Assembly: GCA_038327915.1 (NCBI GenBank)
Contig: JBBQLO010000002.1
Coordinates: 1 to 50,454, forward strand
Reading direction: 5' to 3'
Length of the DNA: 50,454 nucleotides
DNA from: CAIXDB01 sp038327915
GTDB taxonomy: Bacteria; Patescibacteriota; Minisyncoccia; Phycocordibacterales; DATDWN01
Part shown: positions 31,426-40,027 of the stretch, piece after piece
Numbering within the stretch: position 1 is the first letter of the stretch
Layout: each line of letters begins with the position of its first letter
The notes under the pieces: generated by a model
The model's input: the letters and a program-made list of their open reading frames with translations, nothing else
Databases searched by the model: none
Told to the model about the DNA's origin: nothing
Position numbers and translations under genes: made by a program

Positions 31426-31466
31426 TAAAAGAAAGAGCAACTTGGACAGCTAAGCCAAAGTCGCCC
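31426..31466 (-). terminator. probable terminator of the oxidase gene
   Basis: On the minus strand, GCGACTTTGG and CCAAGTTGC pair with one bulge around a CTTAGCTGT loop, followed by TCTTTCTTTTAA. It starts just below the stop codon at 31475. Confidence 0.55.
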
Positions 31467-31474
31467 TTATTTAA

Positions 31475-32071
31475 TCAATCATAAATACTCGCAATGAGAT
31501 TTATTGCGACCTTCACCGTTTGCTCGATGAGATATTCTGGATCGCTATAACCCATCGCCTGCTCCGCTTCCAGTGCTCTAATGAAAGCATTGCTGTGTTT
31601 GACATCTGCTTCACCATGGATATCTGTATATGTGAAATCAGTGCATCCACACTTCTCTGCTCGCCGAGCAAGATCAGGAATAAATATTTCCGATGTACTT
31701 TCAAGTACAGCACAGAGTGCAATTCCGTTCAAACCAGAGATTGCCGGCTCCGTAAACAATTTACGTATTAATGATACTTCCCTATAAGTATGAGTAAAAT
31801 CATCACGGTTCGGCTGAGCATTGGAAAGCGCCGCAAACCGTAGAAGCATTCCAACATGATCTTGGATGCTTTCACACCGCAAGTTGTCCACTAATGCGTG
31901 ACGTGCAGTCTCGTGACGTACCCACGGAATTGTTTTACCGATCCAATCAGTAAAGTTTACCGCGATTGCTGCTGTGTAGCGAGCGATCACTACGCGAGAA
32001 TCCGTGTTGCAATTAATGACGATATCCCCGACTTCATCTTTTGCTCTAGAAATAAATTCATTTACCTTCAT
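31475..32071 (-). CDS. heme-oxygenase-like (TenA/PqqC fold) oxidase
   Basis: A 198-residue all-helical protein. CESIQDHVGMLLRFA (near residue 65), ALCAVLESTSEIFIPDLARR (near 118) and TDIHGEADVKHSNAF (near 150) give the E...H, E and H-x3-D-x2-H ligand pattern of heme-oxygenase-like diiron oxidases. This superfamily includes UndA, SznF and the CADD para-aminobenzoate enzyme; the substrate here is unknown. ATG 32071 has AAAGGAG about five bases upstream, one of the few clear ribosome sites in the window. Its codon and base use look more GC-rich than its neighbours, which may indicate transfer. Confidence 0.7.
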   Translation of the reverse strand: MKVNEFISRAKDEVGDIVINCNTDSRVVIARYTAAIAVNFTDWIGKTIPWVRHETARHALVDNLRCESIQDHVGMLLRFAALSNAQPNRDDFTHTYREVSLIRKLFTEPAISGLNGIALCAVLESTSEIFIPDLARRAEKCGCTDFTYTDIHGEADVKHSNAFIRALEAEQAMGYSDPEYLIEQTVKVAINLIASIYD

Positions 32072-32131
32072 ACATCTCCTTTGATTTGAGTTCCAGTAGG
32101 AGGATACAGTAACTAAAATTATAGTCAATTA

Positions 32132-33274
32132 CTAAATCCTAAACTCAATCACATCCCCATCCCTTACTATATACTCCTTCCCTTCTGTTCGCACCAAACC
32201 TTTTTCCCGAGCAACGGCATAGGAGCCGGCAAAAAGTAAGTCATCACAATGTACCACTTCTGCACGGATGAATTTATCACAGAAGTCTGTGTGTATGGCC
32301 ATGCCTGCCACAGGTGCAGTTGAGTCACGGAGTATTGTCCATGCCCGAGTCTCATCCTCGCCTGTTGTAAAATAAGTAATCAAATTTAAAAGTGAGTAGC
32401 CAGATTTAATTAAATTGTCGATGCCATCATCCTTGCCACCGAGCTCTGTGCGAAACATTTCTTTTTCCTCACCTTCCAAGTCTTTTAGTTCATTTTCAAT
32501 TCCTGCATCTATAACAATCCACTCTGCATTTTCTTTTTTTAGAAATTCCAACAATTTATTGTATCGTAAATCTACTACACCATCTTTCACTTCGTCTAAA
32601 TTCTTTCCGCCTGCTTTTTTATTAAGCGCATACATAATGGGTTTAGCTGTGAGCAAATGAACAGATTTGAGAACAGCTTGTTCTTTTTCATCTAATTGAG
32701 AAGATGCAAGAGATAAATTTATGAGTGAATTCACAAGTCGTCCCTCCTTGAGGCATTCTTCGACTTTTTTCAAAACTTCATATTCAAAAATGGCTTCTTT
32801 TTTAAGAGCTTTCACTTCTTTTTCCAGATTTGAAAGACGTTTTGCTATTGTCTCTTGGTCTGCAAGCATGAGTTCAAGATTGATCACTTCAATGTCTGAC
32901 ACAGGGTCGACTTGATTGTGTACGTGGATAACGTTTGGGTCATCAAATATTCGTACTACTTGTACAATGGCGTCTACTTCACGAATGTTTTGTAAAAATT
33001 TATTACCAAGCCCTTCTCCTTCGGAGGCACCTTTAACGAGTCCAGCGATGTCAACAAACTCCACCACTGCGGGAATAGTTTTTGCTGATTTTGAAAATAC
33101 TGATAACTTACCGACACGTTCATCGGGTACAGGTACAATACCCACAGAAGGATCAATGGTGCAAAAGGGATAATTTTCAGCCGGTACAGCCTTTTTTGTG
33201 AGCGCATTAAAAAGAGTGGACTTTCCCACATTTGGTAAACCAACGATTCCTATATTCAGAGCGCAAGACGACAT
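32132..33274 (-). CDS. ychF: YchF/OLA1 ribosome-associated ATPase
   Basis: A 380-residue Obg-family protein. The P-loop is GIVGLPNVGKSTLFNALT near residue 10, switch regions give FVDIAGLVKGASEGEGLGNK near 73, and NKKAGGK replaces the usual NKxD guanine motif, in line with the family preference for ATP. A helical insert (residues 130-200) and a C-terminal TGS domain (RAWTILRDSTAPVAG, EYIVRDGDVIEFRI) follow. It binds the ribosome and takes part in stress control of translation. Confidence 0.96.
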   Translation of the reverse strand: MSSCALNIGIVGLPNVGKSTLFNALTKKAVPAENYPFCTIDPSVGIVPVPDERVGKLSVFSKSAKTIPAVVEFVDIAGLVKGASEGEGLGNKFLQNIREVDAIVQVVRIFDDPNVIHVHNQVDPVSDIEVINLELMLADQETIAKRLSNLEKEVKALKKEAIFEYEVLKKVEECLKEGRLVNSLINLSLASSQLDEKEQAVLKSVHLLTAKPIMYALNKKAGGKNLDEVKDGVVDLRYNKLLEFLKKENAEWIVIDAGIENELKDLEGEEKEMFRTELGGKDDGIDNLIKSGYSLLNLITYFTTGEDETRAWTILRDSTAPVAGMAIHTDFCDKFIRAEVVHCDDLLFAGSYAVAREKGLVRTEGKEYIVRDGDVIEFRI

Positions 33275-33280
33275 GAATTT

Positions 33281-33538
33281 CGTTTAGATTAAGGTACCCA
33301 TATACTTGTAATTCGTCATGTCCAGTAATGACTTTAGTGACGGTTCTTCTAACTATGGCCTGTTTTGCGTCAAAACTCAAGTCGAGTGAAACTTTTTTTG
33401 ATTCCCGTGTGAAGTGTTCAATTTCTGTTTCATAACTTTCAAGTCATTAAAAATAGTAGCAAGAGTCAGAAAAAAACCGTCAATATCTCTTTGATTTTTT
33501 TCGTCGATAAGTCGATGTGGGTCAATTTTTTTTATCAC
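33281..33538 (-). pseudogene. gene remnants upstream of ychF (possible recombinase tail)
   Basis: The gap between 33275 and 33652 has no intact gene but holds two coding-like fragments in different minus-strand frames meeting near 33443. The upstream one reads KKIDPHRLIDEKNQRDIDG and FFLTLATIFNDL. The downstream one reads LESYETEIEHFTRESKKVSL and DLSFDAKQAIVRRTVTKVIT, then GHDELQVYGYL. The second resembles the C-terminal end of large serine recombinases (a basic helix, then V.GYIP-like strand). They look like two truncated genes joined by a deletion. Assignment is tentative. Confidence 0.4.
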
Positions 33539-33652
33539 CTTGGAATTTCTTCATTTAGTTTAAAAATGACATGCATATTATTTTTGTACAATTATTTATT
33601 GCAAATTTATTAAATATGTGTTAATATAATTCTCGGAGGCACAGGGTAATTA

Positions 33653-33883
33653 ATGTACACCGCAAGAAAAAACATTCGAACTTTGGGACGAAGAAACGTC
33701 CCAAAAAGTTGGAATGAGAACCGCATCAGGAGCTGCCACGCTCCTGCTGGATATCGAAGAAAAATCGTGCGGAGCGCACGGTCAAGAGAAAATAATAATC
33801 TCAATAAATTTAGGGATAATTGGGAAGAATATGAGCATCTAGGTCTCGCTCGCATCCGAAACGCAGACTACCTCTGGTTCTGA
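33653..33883 (+). CDS. small basic protein gene with three internal hairpins
   Basis: A 76-residue, Arg-rich protein (RTLGRRNVPKSW, AGYRRKIVRSARSRENNN, EYEHLGLARIRNADYLWF). A TATAAT about 20 bases before it, purine-rich GGAGG/AGGG segments before ATG 33653 and a terminator right after the stop suggest a self-contained unit. The DNA contains three perfect hairpins in a row: TTTGGGACG/CGTCCCAAA (33682-33705), CAGGAGC/GCTCCTG (33727-33746) and CGTGCG/CGCACG (33766-33780). The locus might instead, or in addition, make a structured RNA. No family was recognised. Confidence 0.5.
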   Translation: MYTARKNIRTLGRRNVPKSWNENRIRSCHAPAGYRRKIVRSARSRENNNLNKFRDNWEEYEHLGLARIRNADYLWF

Positions 33884-33895
33884 ATCTCCCCCCAA

Positions 33896-33921
33896 AAACC
33901 CGTCGCAAGGCGGGTTTCTTC
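33896..33921 (+). terminator. Rho-independent terminator
   Basis: AAACCCG (33896-33902) pairs with CGGGTTT (33911-33917), followed by CTTCTT. It lies 12 bases after the small gene at 33653-33883. Confidence 0.75.
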
Positions 33922-34018
33922 TTATCTAAAGAAGAATTTTTAGTACACATCTATATATATTAAATGTATAATGTACGGACAAAATCTATAAATAAACCTA
34001 CTTAACATACTTTCAACA

Positions 34019-37000
34019 ATGACACACTTTCCCCAACCAGTATTTTACGACCCAACTAAAAAACGTCAAAGAAGATTCAAACAAGTACTACTTGTTATTG
34101 GTTCTTTGAGCACTATTCTTCTTGTTGTGTTTATTGTAAGTATCATTATTATTCCTGAGTTTAAACCGCTTACTTTGGCAACTATTGTAAAACCAAGACC
34201 TCACCACAAAATCCAACGTGAGTCTTTATTGAGTTTCAGTAAGCGCGAAATTATAAAAGCTAGTGAAGATAAAAGAGTAGCTGAACAAAAAACATATATT
34301 CTCGAACAACAACAGCGTGGTTCAAACAAACCCCCCTTGTCTCCCCTTGTTGTTGGATTTTTAGTTAACTGGGACTATTCTAGTTTTGATTCGCTGAAAA
34401 AAAATTTTAGTAAGATCGACATTATTGTACCTGAATGGATTCACTTGAAAGATGCTTCAGGTAATATCACTCTCGACGACATAGATATTCAAACCGAGGT
34501 AACTACTTATGCTAGAAATCGCTATGCAAATGTACCGATCATTCCTCTTATCAATAATGCCGGGTGGCAAACAAAAGATCTAAGTGCTTTACTCCACCAA
34601 CCCTCCGCCCGCACTCATCTCATATCCGAACTCCTTACATATATTCAAAATAAAAAATACAGCGGAATTAGTATTGATTTTGAGAACATACCAAATGCTG
34701 ATCAAGAAAACTATACAGCACTCATAGAAGAGTTGGGTCATACATTTCACGCGCATTCCCTCAAAGTTTCTATAAATATTCCACCCGACAATACATCTTT
34801 TTTGTTTAGGCGACTTTCCACAGCAGTAGATTATATTACACTTATGATGTATGACGAGCACATTGCAACGGACTCGCCCGGTCCTATTTCTGGAATAGAC
34901 TGGTACGCCGGACTGCTTGCAGAGAGAGCTAAAGATATTCCGTCTGAAAAAATGATTGTAGCAATGGGAAACTACTCAAACGACTGGCCAGACAAAAACA
35001 AAGCTGACCAAAAAACATTTGAAGATGCGCTACTTACAGCTTCCGATTCAGAAGGAGTAATTACCCTCGACCCTTTGTCACTTTCGCCAACATACACATA
35101 TACTGATGAGAGTGAGACAGACCACACCGTATGGATGCAGGATGCAGTGAGCGTATTTAATCAATACCACATCGCAGGAAGATTCGCCCCTGCAGGAGTT
35201 GCTCTGTGGCGTCTCGGAGGGGAGGATACGAGTATTTGGAATTTTCTCGGCAACTCTTTTGACACCACATACACAACACAATCAGTCCAAAATATATTAG
35301 GAAGTGTTTCCTATAATTACAATCTCGACTATGAAAATGATGGTGAAATTTTGAAAGTGACAGCTTTACCACATGGAGGTGAAAGAACCGTAGACTTTAC
35401 TCCTTCTACAGGTTTAGTTAGTGGAGAAAATTTTACAAAATATCCTGCGCCATACGTTATCGGTCAATATGGAACTTCAGCAACTAAAATTGCTCTCACT
35501 TTTGACGATGGCCCCGACAGCACATTTACTCCTTTTATTTTAGATATTCTTAAACAAAAGCATGTCGAGGCAACTTTTTTCCTTGTCGGAGAAAATGTTG
35601 AAAAATACCCCGGTCTGGCAAGCCGTGAATATGTTGAAGGTCACGAACTTGGTAACCACACATTTTCTCATCCTAACATTTCTGCTATTTCACCCACTCA
35701 GCTTCGTCTTGAACTTTCGACCACGGAGAGACTTATTGAAAGTAGTGTGGGTCATCAGACAATACTTTTCCGTGCCCCTTTTGCAGATGACTCAGAGCCA
35801 AATACTCCCGACCAAATGGCTCCAGTTGCAGAGGTAACCAGTAGGGGTTATCTCATGGTAGGAATGCACATTGATCCATCTGACTGGCAAAGTCCGCCCG
35901 CGGATCAAATTGTAGAAAGAGTCCTTGGTCAAATACAAGCTGGAAATGGCAATGTTATTCTCTTACATGATGGCGGAGGAGAGCGCGGTCAGACTGTCAT
36001 TGCCCTTCCAAAAATCATTGACGCACTCCGAACTCGAGGGTACACTTTTGTACTTATATCAGATCTAATTGGCAAATCAAGAGATGATATTATGCCTCTT
36101 GTTCCACGAGTTTCCCGAATTGAAAGTGTCTCAAATTCCGCGGCGTTTAGCATTGCTCGATTTATTGGAATGATAATCCAGACATTTTTCTACCTGGGAC
36201 TTTTCTTAGGAATCGTTCGTTTCTTTGCCATAGGCATACTCGCTACTATTGAGTTTTTCCGTGAAAGAAAAAAAATGTTCGACCCCAATTTTATTCCGAG
36301 TATTGCTGTCATCATTTCCGCATATAATGAGGAAAAAGTAATCAATCAAACCATCTCAACACTTCTCGATTCTACCTACCCAAAATTTGAAATTATAGTT
36401 GTGAATGACGGTTCAAAAGACGACACACTTTCTGTTGTAAAAAGAGAATACGGAAGCAATCCCCGCGTACAAATATACACCCAAGAAAATACAGGAAAGG
36501 CGATAGCTCTTAACTTTGGCATCACAAAAACCAATGCAGATGTTATCATCAGTCTTGACGCAGATACAATTTTTACACCGGACACTCTTTCACTACTTGC
36601 CCGTCATTTTGTAGACCCTCAGATAGGGGCAGTTGCGGGTAATGCAAAAGTCGGCAATCGTAATAACTTACTGACAAAATTTCAAGCACTCGAATATATT
36701 GTCAGTCAGAACCTTGATCGTCGAGCTTTTAGTGTTTTGGATGCCATTACTGTCGTGCCCGGTGCTGTAGGAGCTTGGCGAAGAAAAGCACTTCTCAAAG
36801 CAGGTGGCTTTAGTTTTGACACTCTGGCAGAAGATTCCGACCTGACTATTTGTATTCGCAAACTCGGGTATTCAATCACCTACGAAGACCATGCCATGGG
36901 CATTACCGAGGCACCAGAGACAGTAAAAAATCTCATCAAACAACGCTTTCGCTGGATGTATGGCACCCTTCAAGTGGCATGGAAACATATAAATGTACTT

Positions 37001-37414
37001 TTTAATCCTCGCTATGGGTCCCTTGGCATGATAGCGATGCCAAATATTATTATTTTTCAAGTAATTTTTCCTATCATTTCTCCAATTATGGATTTGACAG
37101 TGGTTATCTCAATATTTATTACTCTTTTTACCTATCGTCAGCATCCTGAAAATTTTTCTTCAGGTTCCCTTCTTCATATTTTATATTTTTATCTTTTGTT
37201 TCTTGTCATCGAAATACTGGCAGCATCTATCGCGTTTCTTTTTGAGAAAAATGAAGATCCAAAACTACTAGTTTGGATCATCATACAACGATTTTATTAC
37301 CGCCAACTCATGTATTATATCGCCTTGAAATCTCTCTTTACCTCCCTGCGTGGAATAGCAGTAGGCTGGAACAAATTCGACCGTACCGCTTCGGTAAAAG
37401 TCGAGAAAAAATAA
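34019..37414 (+). CDS. GH18 / polysaccharide deacetylase / GT2 fusion protein
   Basis: A 1131-residue membrane protein carrying three enzymes. A transmembrane helix lies at about 22-48. The GH18-like domain (about 110-415) has YSGISIDFENIPN near 215 and YITLMMYDEH. The NodB deacetylase (about 485-690) has IALTFDDGPDSTF, GHELGNHTFSHPN, FRAPFADDS, DPSDWQSP and VILLHDGGGE. After a transmembrane segment near 720-745, the GT2 domain (about 757-990) has ISAYNEEKVI, VVNDGSKDD, SLDADT, EDSDLT and QRFRW, as in PgaC/chitin synthases, then more transmembrane helices. It could polymerise, deacetylate and trim a GlcNAc-type exopolysaccharide. Separate GH18 and deacetylase genes occur at 14613-16702. Confidence 0.93.
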   Translation: MTHFPQPVFYDPTKKRQRRFKQVLLVIGSLSTILLVVFIVSIIIIPEFKPLTLATIVKPRPHHKIQRESLLSFSKREIIKASEDKRVAEQKTYILEQQQRGSNKPPLSPLVVGFLVNWDYSSFDSLKKNFSKIDIIVPEWIHLKDASGNITLDDIDIQTEVTTYARNRYANVPIIPLINNAGWQTKDLSALLHQPSARTHLISELLTYIQNKKYSGISIDFENIPNADQENYTALIEELGHTFHAHSLKVSINIPPDNTSFLFRRLSTAVDYITLMMYDEHIATDSPGPISGIDWYAGLLAERAKDIPSEKMIVAMGNYSNDWPDKNKADQKTFEDALLTASDSEGVITLDPLSLSPTYTYTDESETDHTVWMQDAVSVFNQYHIAGRFAPAGVALWRLGGEDTSIWNFLGNSFDTTYTTQSVQNILGSVSYNYNLDYENDGEILKVTALPHGGERTVDFTPSTGLVSGENFTKYPAPYVIGQYGTSATKIALTFDDGPDSTFTPFILDILKQKHVEATFFLVGENVEKYPGLASREYVEGHELGNHTFSHPNISAISPTQLRLELSTTERLIESSVGHQTILFRAPFADDSEPNTPDQMAPVAEVTSRGYLMVGMHIDPSDWQSPPADQIVERVLGQIQAGNGNVILLHDGGGERGQTVIALPKIIDALRTRGYTFVLISDLIGKSRDDIMPLVPRVSRIESVSNSAAFSIARFIGMIIQTFFYLGLFLGIVRFFAIGILATIEFFRERKKMFDPNFIPSIAVIISAYNEEKVINQTISTLLDSTYPKFEIIVVNDGSKDDTLSVVKREYGSNPRVQIYTQENTGKAIALNFGITKTNADVIISLDADTIFTPDTLSLLARHFVDPQIGAVAGNAKVGNRNNLLTKFQALEYIVSQNLDRRAFSVLDAITVVPGAVGAWRRKALLKAGGFSFDTLAEDSDLTICIRKLGYSITYEDHAMGITEAPETVKNLIKQRFRWMYGTLQVAWKHINVLFNPRYGSLGMIAMPNIIIFQVIFPIISPIMDLTVVISIFITLFTYRQHPENFSSGSLLHILYFYLLFLVIEILAASIAFLFEKNEDPKLLVWIIIQRFYYRQLMYYIALKSLFTSLRGIAVGWNKFDRTASVKVEKK

Positions 37415-37426
37415 TAACTCCGTACT

Positions 37427-37654
37427 CTATTGTTTGAGAACCTTTAACTCTGCCTCGTATTTTTTACTAACCTGTGCAACGGCAGACATTTGGTCTACGC
37501 CTTTTTTCATCTCAGCCTGAACTTCAGTTGCGATTTTCTGAAACAAGTCGGGATTTTTTTCTATCATTTCAAACAGTTTATCTTGATCACCCTGGGGCAC
37601 TCCCTTAAGCTGGCTTGCGAGCATCTTCTTCATAAGAAATGTTTTCATTGACAT
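37427..37654 (-). CDS. small conserved-looking helical protein
   Basis: A 75-residue protein, predicted all-helical and charged (GVPQGDQDKLFEMIEKNPDL, KKGVDQMSAVAQVSKKYEAE). It has neither signal peptide nor membrane helix. It is convergent with the fusion gene, 12 bases away. No function was recognised; the codon pattern and lack of a competing frame suggest it is real. Confidence 0.6.
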   Translation of the reverse strand: MSMKTFLMKKMLASQLKGVPQGDQDKLFEMIEKNPDLFQKIATEVQAEMKKGVDQMSAVAQVSKKYEAELKVLKQ

Positions 37655-37783
37655 AGTTTTTTTTATTTTTATATTATAGATACTACTATCATAATTCAGT
37701 TGGCAATTGTAACATACATGTCATTCTATATGCTACACTGTAATTGTATTGTATCATTATCGCGTAAGAACAAATCTCCTATC

Positions 37784-38656
37784 ATGAAATGGAAATCTAT
37801 TATACTTTTGTTTACCCTCGTCTTCATATCTGCAGGAAGTCTTATTAGTGTTGTCATCTACTATCACTTTGATTGGAAAGTTCTTGCTGACGCATCATTC
37901 TATGAAAATCTTGCGAATCCCTCAATTCGAATAGTTCGTATTCAGGAAGGACTACGCAAAGAGCAAATCGCCGACATTATCGGAAGTAAACTAGGTTGGG
38001 GTCAGAACCAAAAAGACGAATTCTCACACGCACCTTTAGCACTCGGCACCTTACGAACACGGTCAGAAGTTGAGCCAAACTCTCCCAAAAATATTCAAGA
38101 AGACTTACGAAACAATATGGAAGGTTACTACTTTCCAAAAAGCTACATGCTTTATCGGTACGATGACCCACTTACTGTGTCACGGATTATGCTCACAGAA
38201 TTTGCTCACGAAACAAGCAATATAAAAAAACCAATAATCATCAAAGACATAAAACCAGTAGATGTGGCAACCGCACTCAAAGTAGCATCTATAATTCAGA
38301 GAGAAGCTGGAGAGAAAAGTGACATGAATCTCATCTCAGGTATCATATGGAATCGCATAAAAAAAGGAATGAAGCTTCAAATCGACGCAACCCTCCAGTA
38401 TGCAAAAGGCAGTAGTGAAGATGGTTGGTGGCCACAAGTGGAACCAAAAGACAAACACATTGAATCTCCCTTTAATACCTATATGTACAAAGATCTGCCT
38501 CCGTTCCCTATTGCAAATCCAGGACTCGCTGCAATAACCGCAGCATACAATCCAGTCAAAACTTCTTGTTTATTCTATTTACATGACAGAAATCGTCAAA
38601 TACACTGTGCACGGACTTACGCGGAACACGTGAAAAATATTCAAAGGTATTACTAA
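37784..38656 (+). CDS. mltG: endolytic murein transglycosylase MltG (copy 2)
   Basis: A 290-residue YceG/MltG protein. ATG 37784 puts a transmembrane helix at residues 4-26 (ILLFTLVFISAGSLISVVI), the usual anchor; longer frames to 37700 add an unlikely leader. The catalytic part has GYYFPKSYM, ASIIQREAGEKSD (second Glu equals E. coli Glu218), GIIWNRIKKGMKLQIDATLQ, SPFNTYMYKDLPPFPIANPG and CARTYAEHVKNI. It shares the fold but little sequence with copy 1, so the two may act on different wall sites or stages. It ends four bases inside the convergent zwf gene. Confidence 0.92.
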   Translation: MKWKSIILLFTLVFISAGSLISVVIYYHFDWKVLADASFYENLANPSIRIVRIQEGLRKEQIADIIGSKLGWGQNQKDEFSHAPLALGTLRTRSEVEPNSPKNIQEDLRNNMEGYYFPKSYMLYRYDDPLTVSRIMLTEFAHETSNIKKPIIIKDIKPVDVATALKVASIIQREAGEKSDMNLISGIIWNRIKKGMKLQIDATLQYAKGSSEDGWWPQVEPKDKHIESPFNTYMYKDLPPFPIANPGLAAITAAYNPVKTSCLFYLHDRNRQIHCARTYAEHVKNIQRYY

Positions 38657-39963
38657 ACCTCAAATTTATTTTTTTGATTTATTTCTATCAAATCTTTTGC
38701 ATTACTTCCGCTTGGATACAAAAATGGTTTGCTATATGATGAGGCACAAACAATTGGCGTAATGAATTTCCACTGGGCAAAAACTTCAGAAGTGGAAGTA
38801 AATACAGTTTGATCTCCGGCAATACAGTCTTCAAGTATTTTTTGATAGGCGGGTAAGCTTTGGGTTGAAGAAATAGTGAAAGTACGGATATCATCTTTAA
38901 AATGCACTACTATTTCGGTGCAGTTAGTGTGTAGTGCTTTACCGGACGTCAAGACAAACGGAATGCCAGAAAAATTCGTAGTATCAAGATGTGTAGTCAA
39001 AGAAAAAAAAGTCTCTGTTGTAGACTGAGGGGAAACTCCCAATTCCGCGAGATAACCCTCATACTGACCTCGAAGCATGCTTTCAATATCTTGCCTCGAT
39101 AAAGGACATAAATGTTCGAGGACAATTGCACGAGCTTGCTGAATACTGCCCGCGGTAAGACTCCTAGGAATTTCCATTGCTACGATAGCGAGCATTTGGA
39201 GCATGTGGTTTTGTCCCACGTCTCGTAACGCTCCGATATTGTCATAAAAATTACCTCTTTTACCAACAACTGATTTTTCAAATAAATTAATTTCAACTTT
39301 CGTAATGTGTTTGTTATTCCACCGCGCAGTAAGGGCGGGTTCAGTGCGTCTTTTTTTAAGCATGTCATTCAAAGCATCTTTTGCCAGATAATGATCAATC
39401 CGAAAAATCTGTTCTTCTTCAAAAAGTTCACTCAAAAGGTGGTCCAGTTTTCGAGCAGTCTCTAAGTCACTTCCAAATGGTTTTTCAACCAAAATACGCG
39501 CAAATCCATTCTCTCCTCCACACGGAATAGAAAGTCCCGATAAGGAAAGTTGTATGGCAATATTTTCATATAATGTCGGCGGAACAGACAAATAGAATAG
39601 TTTGTTACTACAGTCATTATGATAAATGTGGTCTAGCTCTGCCAAATGTAGAGCGAGTTTTTTGTATGACTGAGGATTGTCAAAGTCTCCCTGAACGTAT
39701 GTGATGGTAGAAAGAAATTTATCGACACCGCGAGAAGAAGTACCGTCTGAGAAAAAGGGTTCGCTTGGCAAAATAGGTAGAAGTGAACGAACAAATTCAC
39801 TGATCTCTACCTGACTAAAAGCACGACGGGAAAAACCGACAATCTGAGTTTTCTCAGATAATCTTCCTTTTACATACAAATCACACAACGCCGGTAAAAT
39901 TTTCTTTTGCGCTAAATCCCCTGTTATGCCAAAAATAATTATGGTTGTTCCTACAATCTGCAT
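38653..39963 (-). CDS. zwf: glucose-6-phosphate 1-dehydrogenase
   Basis: A 436-residue enzyme of the oxidative pentose phosphate path making NADPH and 6-phosphogluconolactone. The nucleotide site is IFGITGDLAQKKILPAL near residue 8. The substrate site has RILVEKPFGSDLETA and FRIDHYLAKDAL near 190 (usual form RIDHYLGKE). The catalytic His lies in GALRDVGQNHMLQ. It is about 50 residues shorter than most members. ATG 39963 is supported by TGTTAAACT plus six bases. No pgl or gnd gene is nearby. Confidence 0.93.
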   Translation of the reverse strand: MQIVGTTIIIFGITGDLAQKKILPALCDLYVKGRLSEKTQIVGFSRRAFSQVEISEFVRSLLPILPSEPFFSDGTSSRGVDKFLSTITYVQGDFDNPQSYKKLALHLAELDHIYHNDCSNKLFYLSVPPTLYENIAIQLSLSGLSIPCGGENGFARILVEKPFGSDLETARKLDHLLSELFEEEQIFRIDHYLAKDALNDMLKKRRTEPALTARWNNKHITKVEINLFEKSVVGKRGNFYDNIGALRDVGQNHMLQMLAIVAMEIPRSLTAGSIQQARAIVLEHLCPLSRQDIESMLRGQYEGYLAELGVSPQSTTETFFSLTTHLDTTNFSGIPFVLTSGKALHTNCTEIVVHFKDDIRTFTISSTQSLPAYQKILEDCIAGDQTVFTSTSEVFAQWKFITPIVCASSYSKPFLYPSGSNAKDLIEINQKNKFEV

Positions 39964-39978
39964 CACTCTAGTTTAACA
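39964..39978 (-). promoter_or_regulatory. extended -10 six bases before zwf ATG
   Basis: On the minus strand: TGT + TAAACT (39970-39975), AGAGTG, then ATG 39963. It belongs to the leaderless set. Confidence 0.55.
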
Positions 39979-40027
39979 CATACTACATCAAGAGTTTTCC
40001 TATTACTGATATGGTAATATTGTCTTC

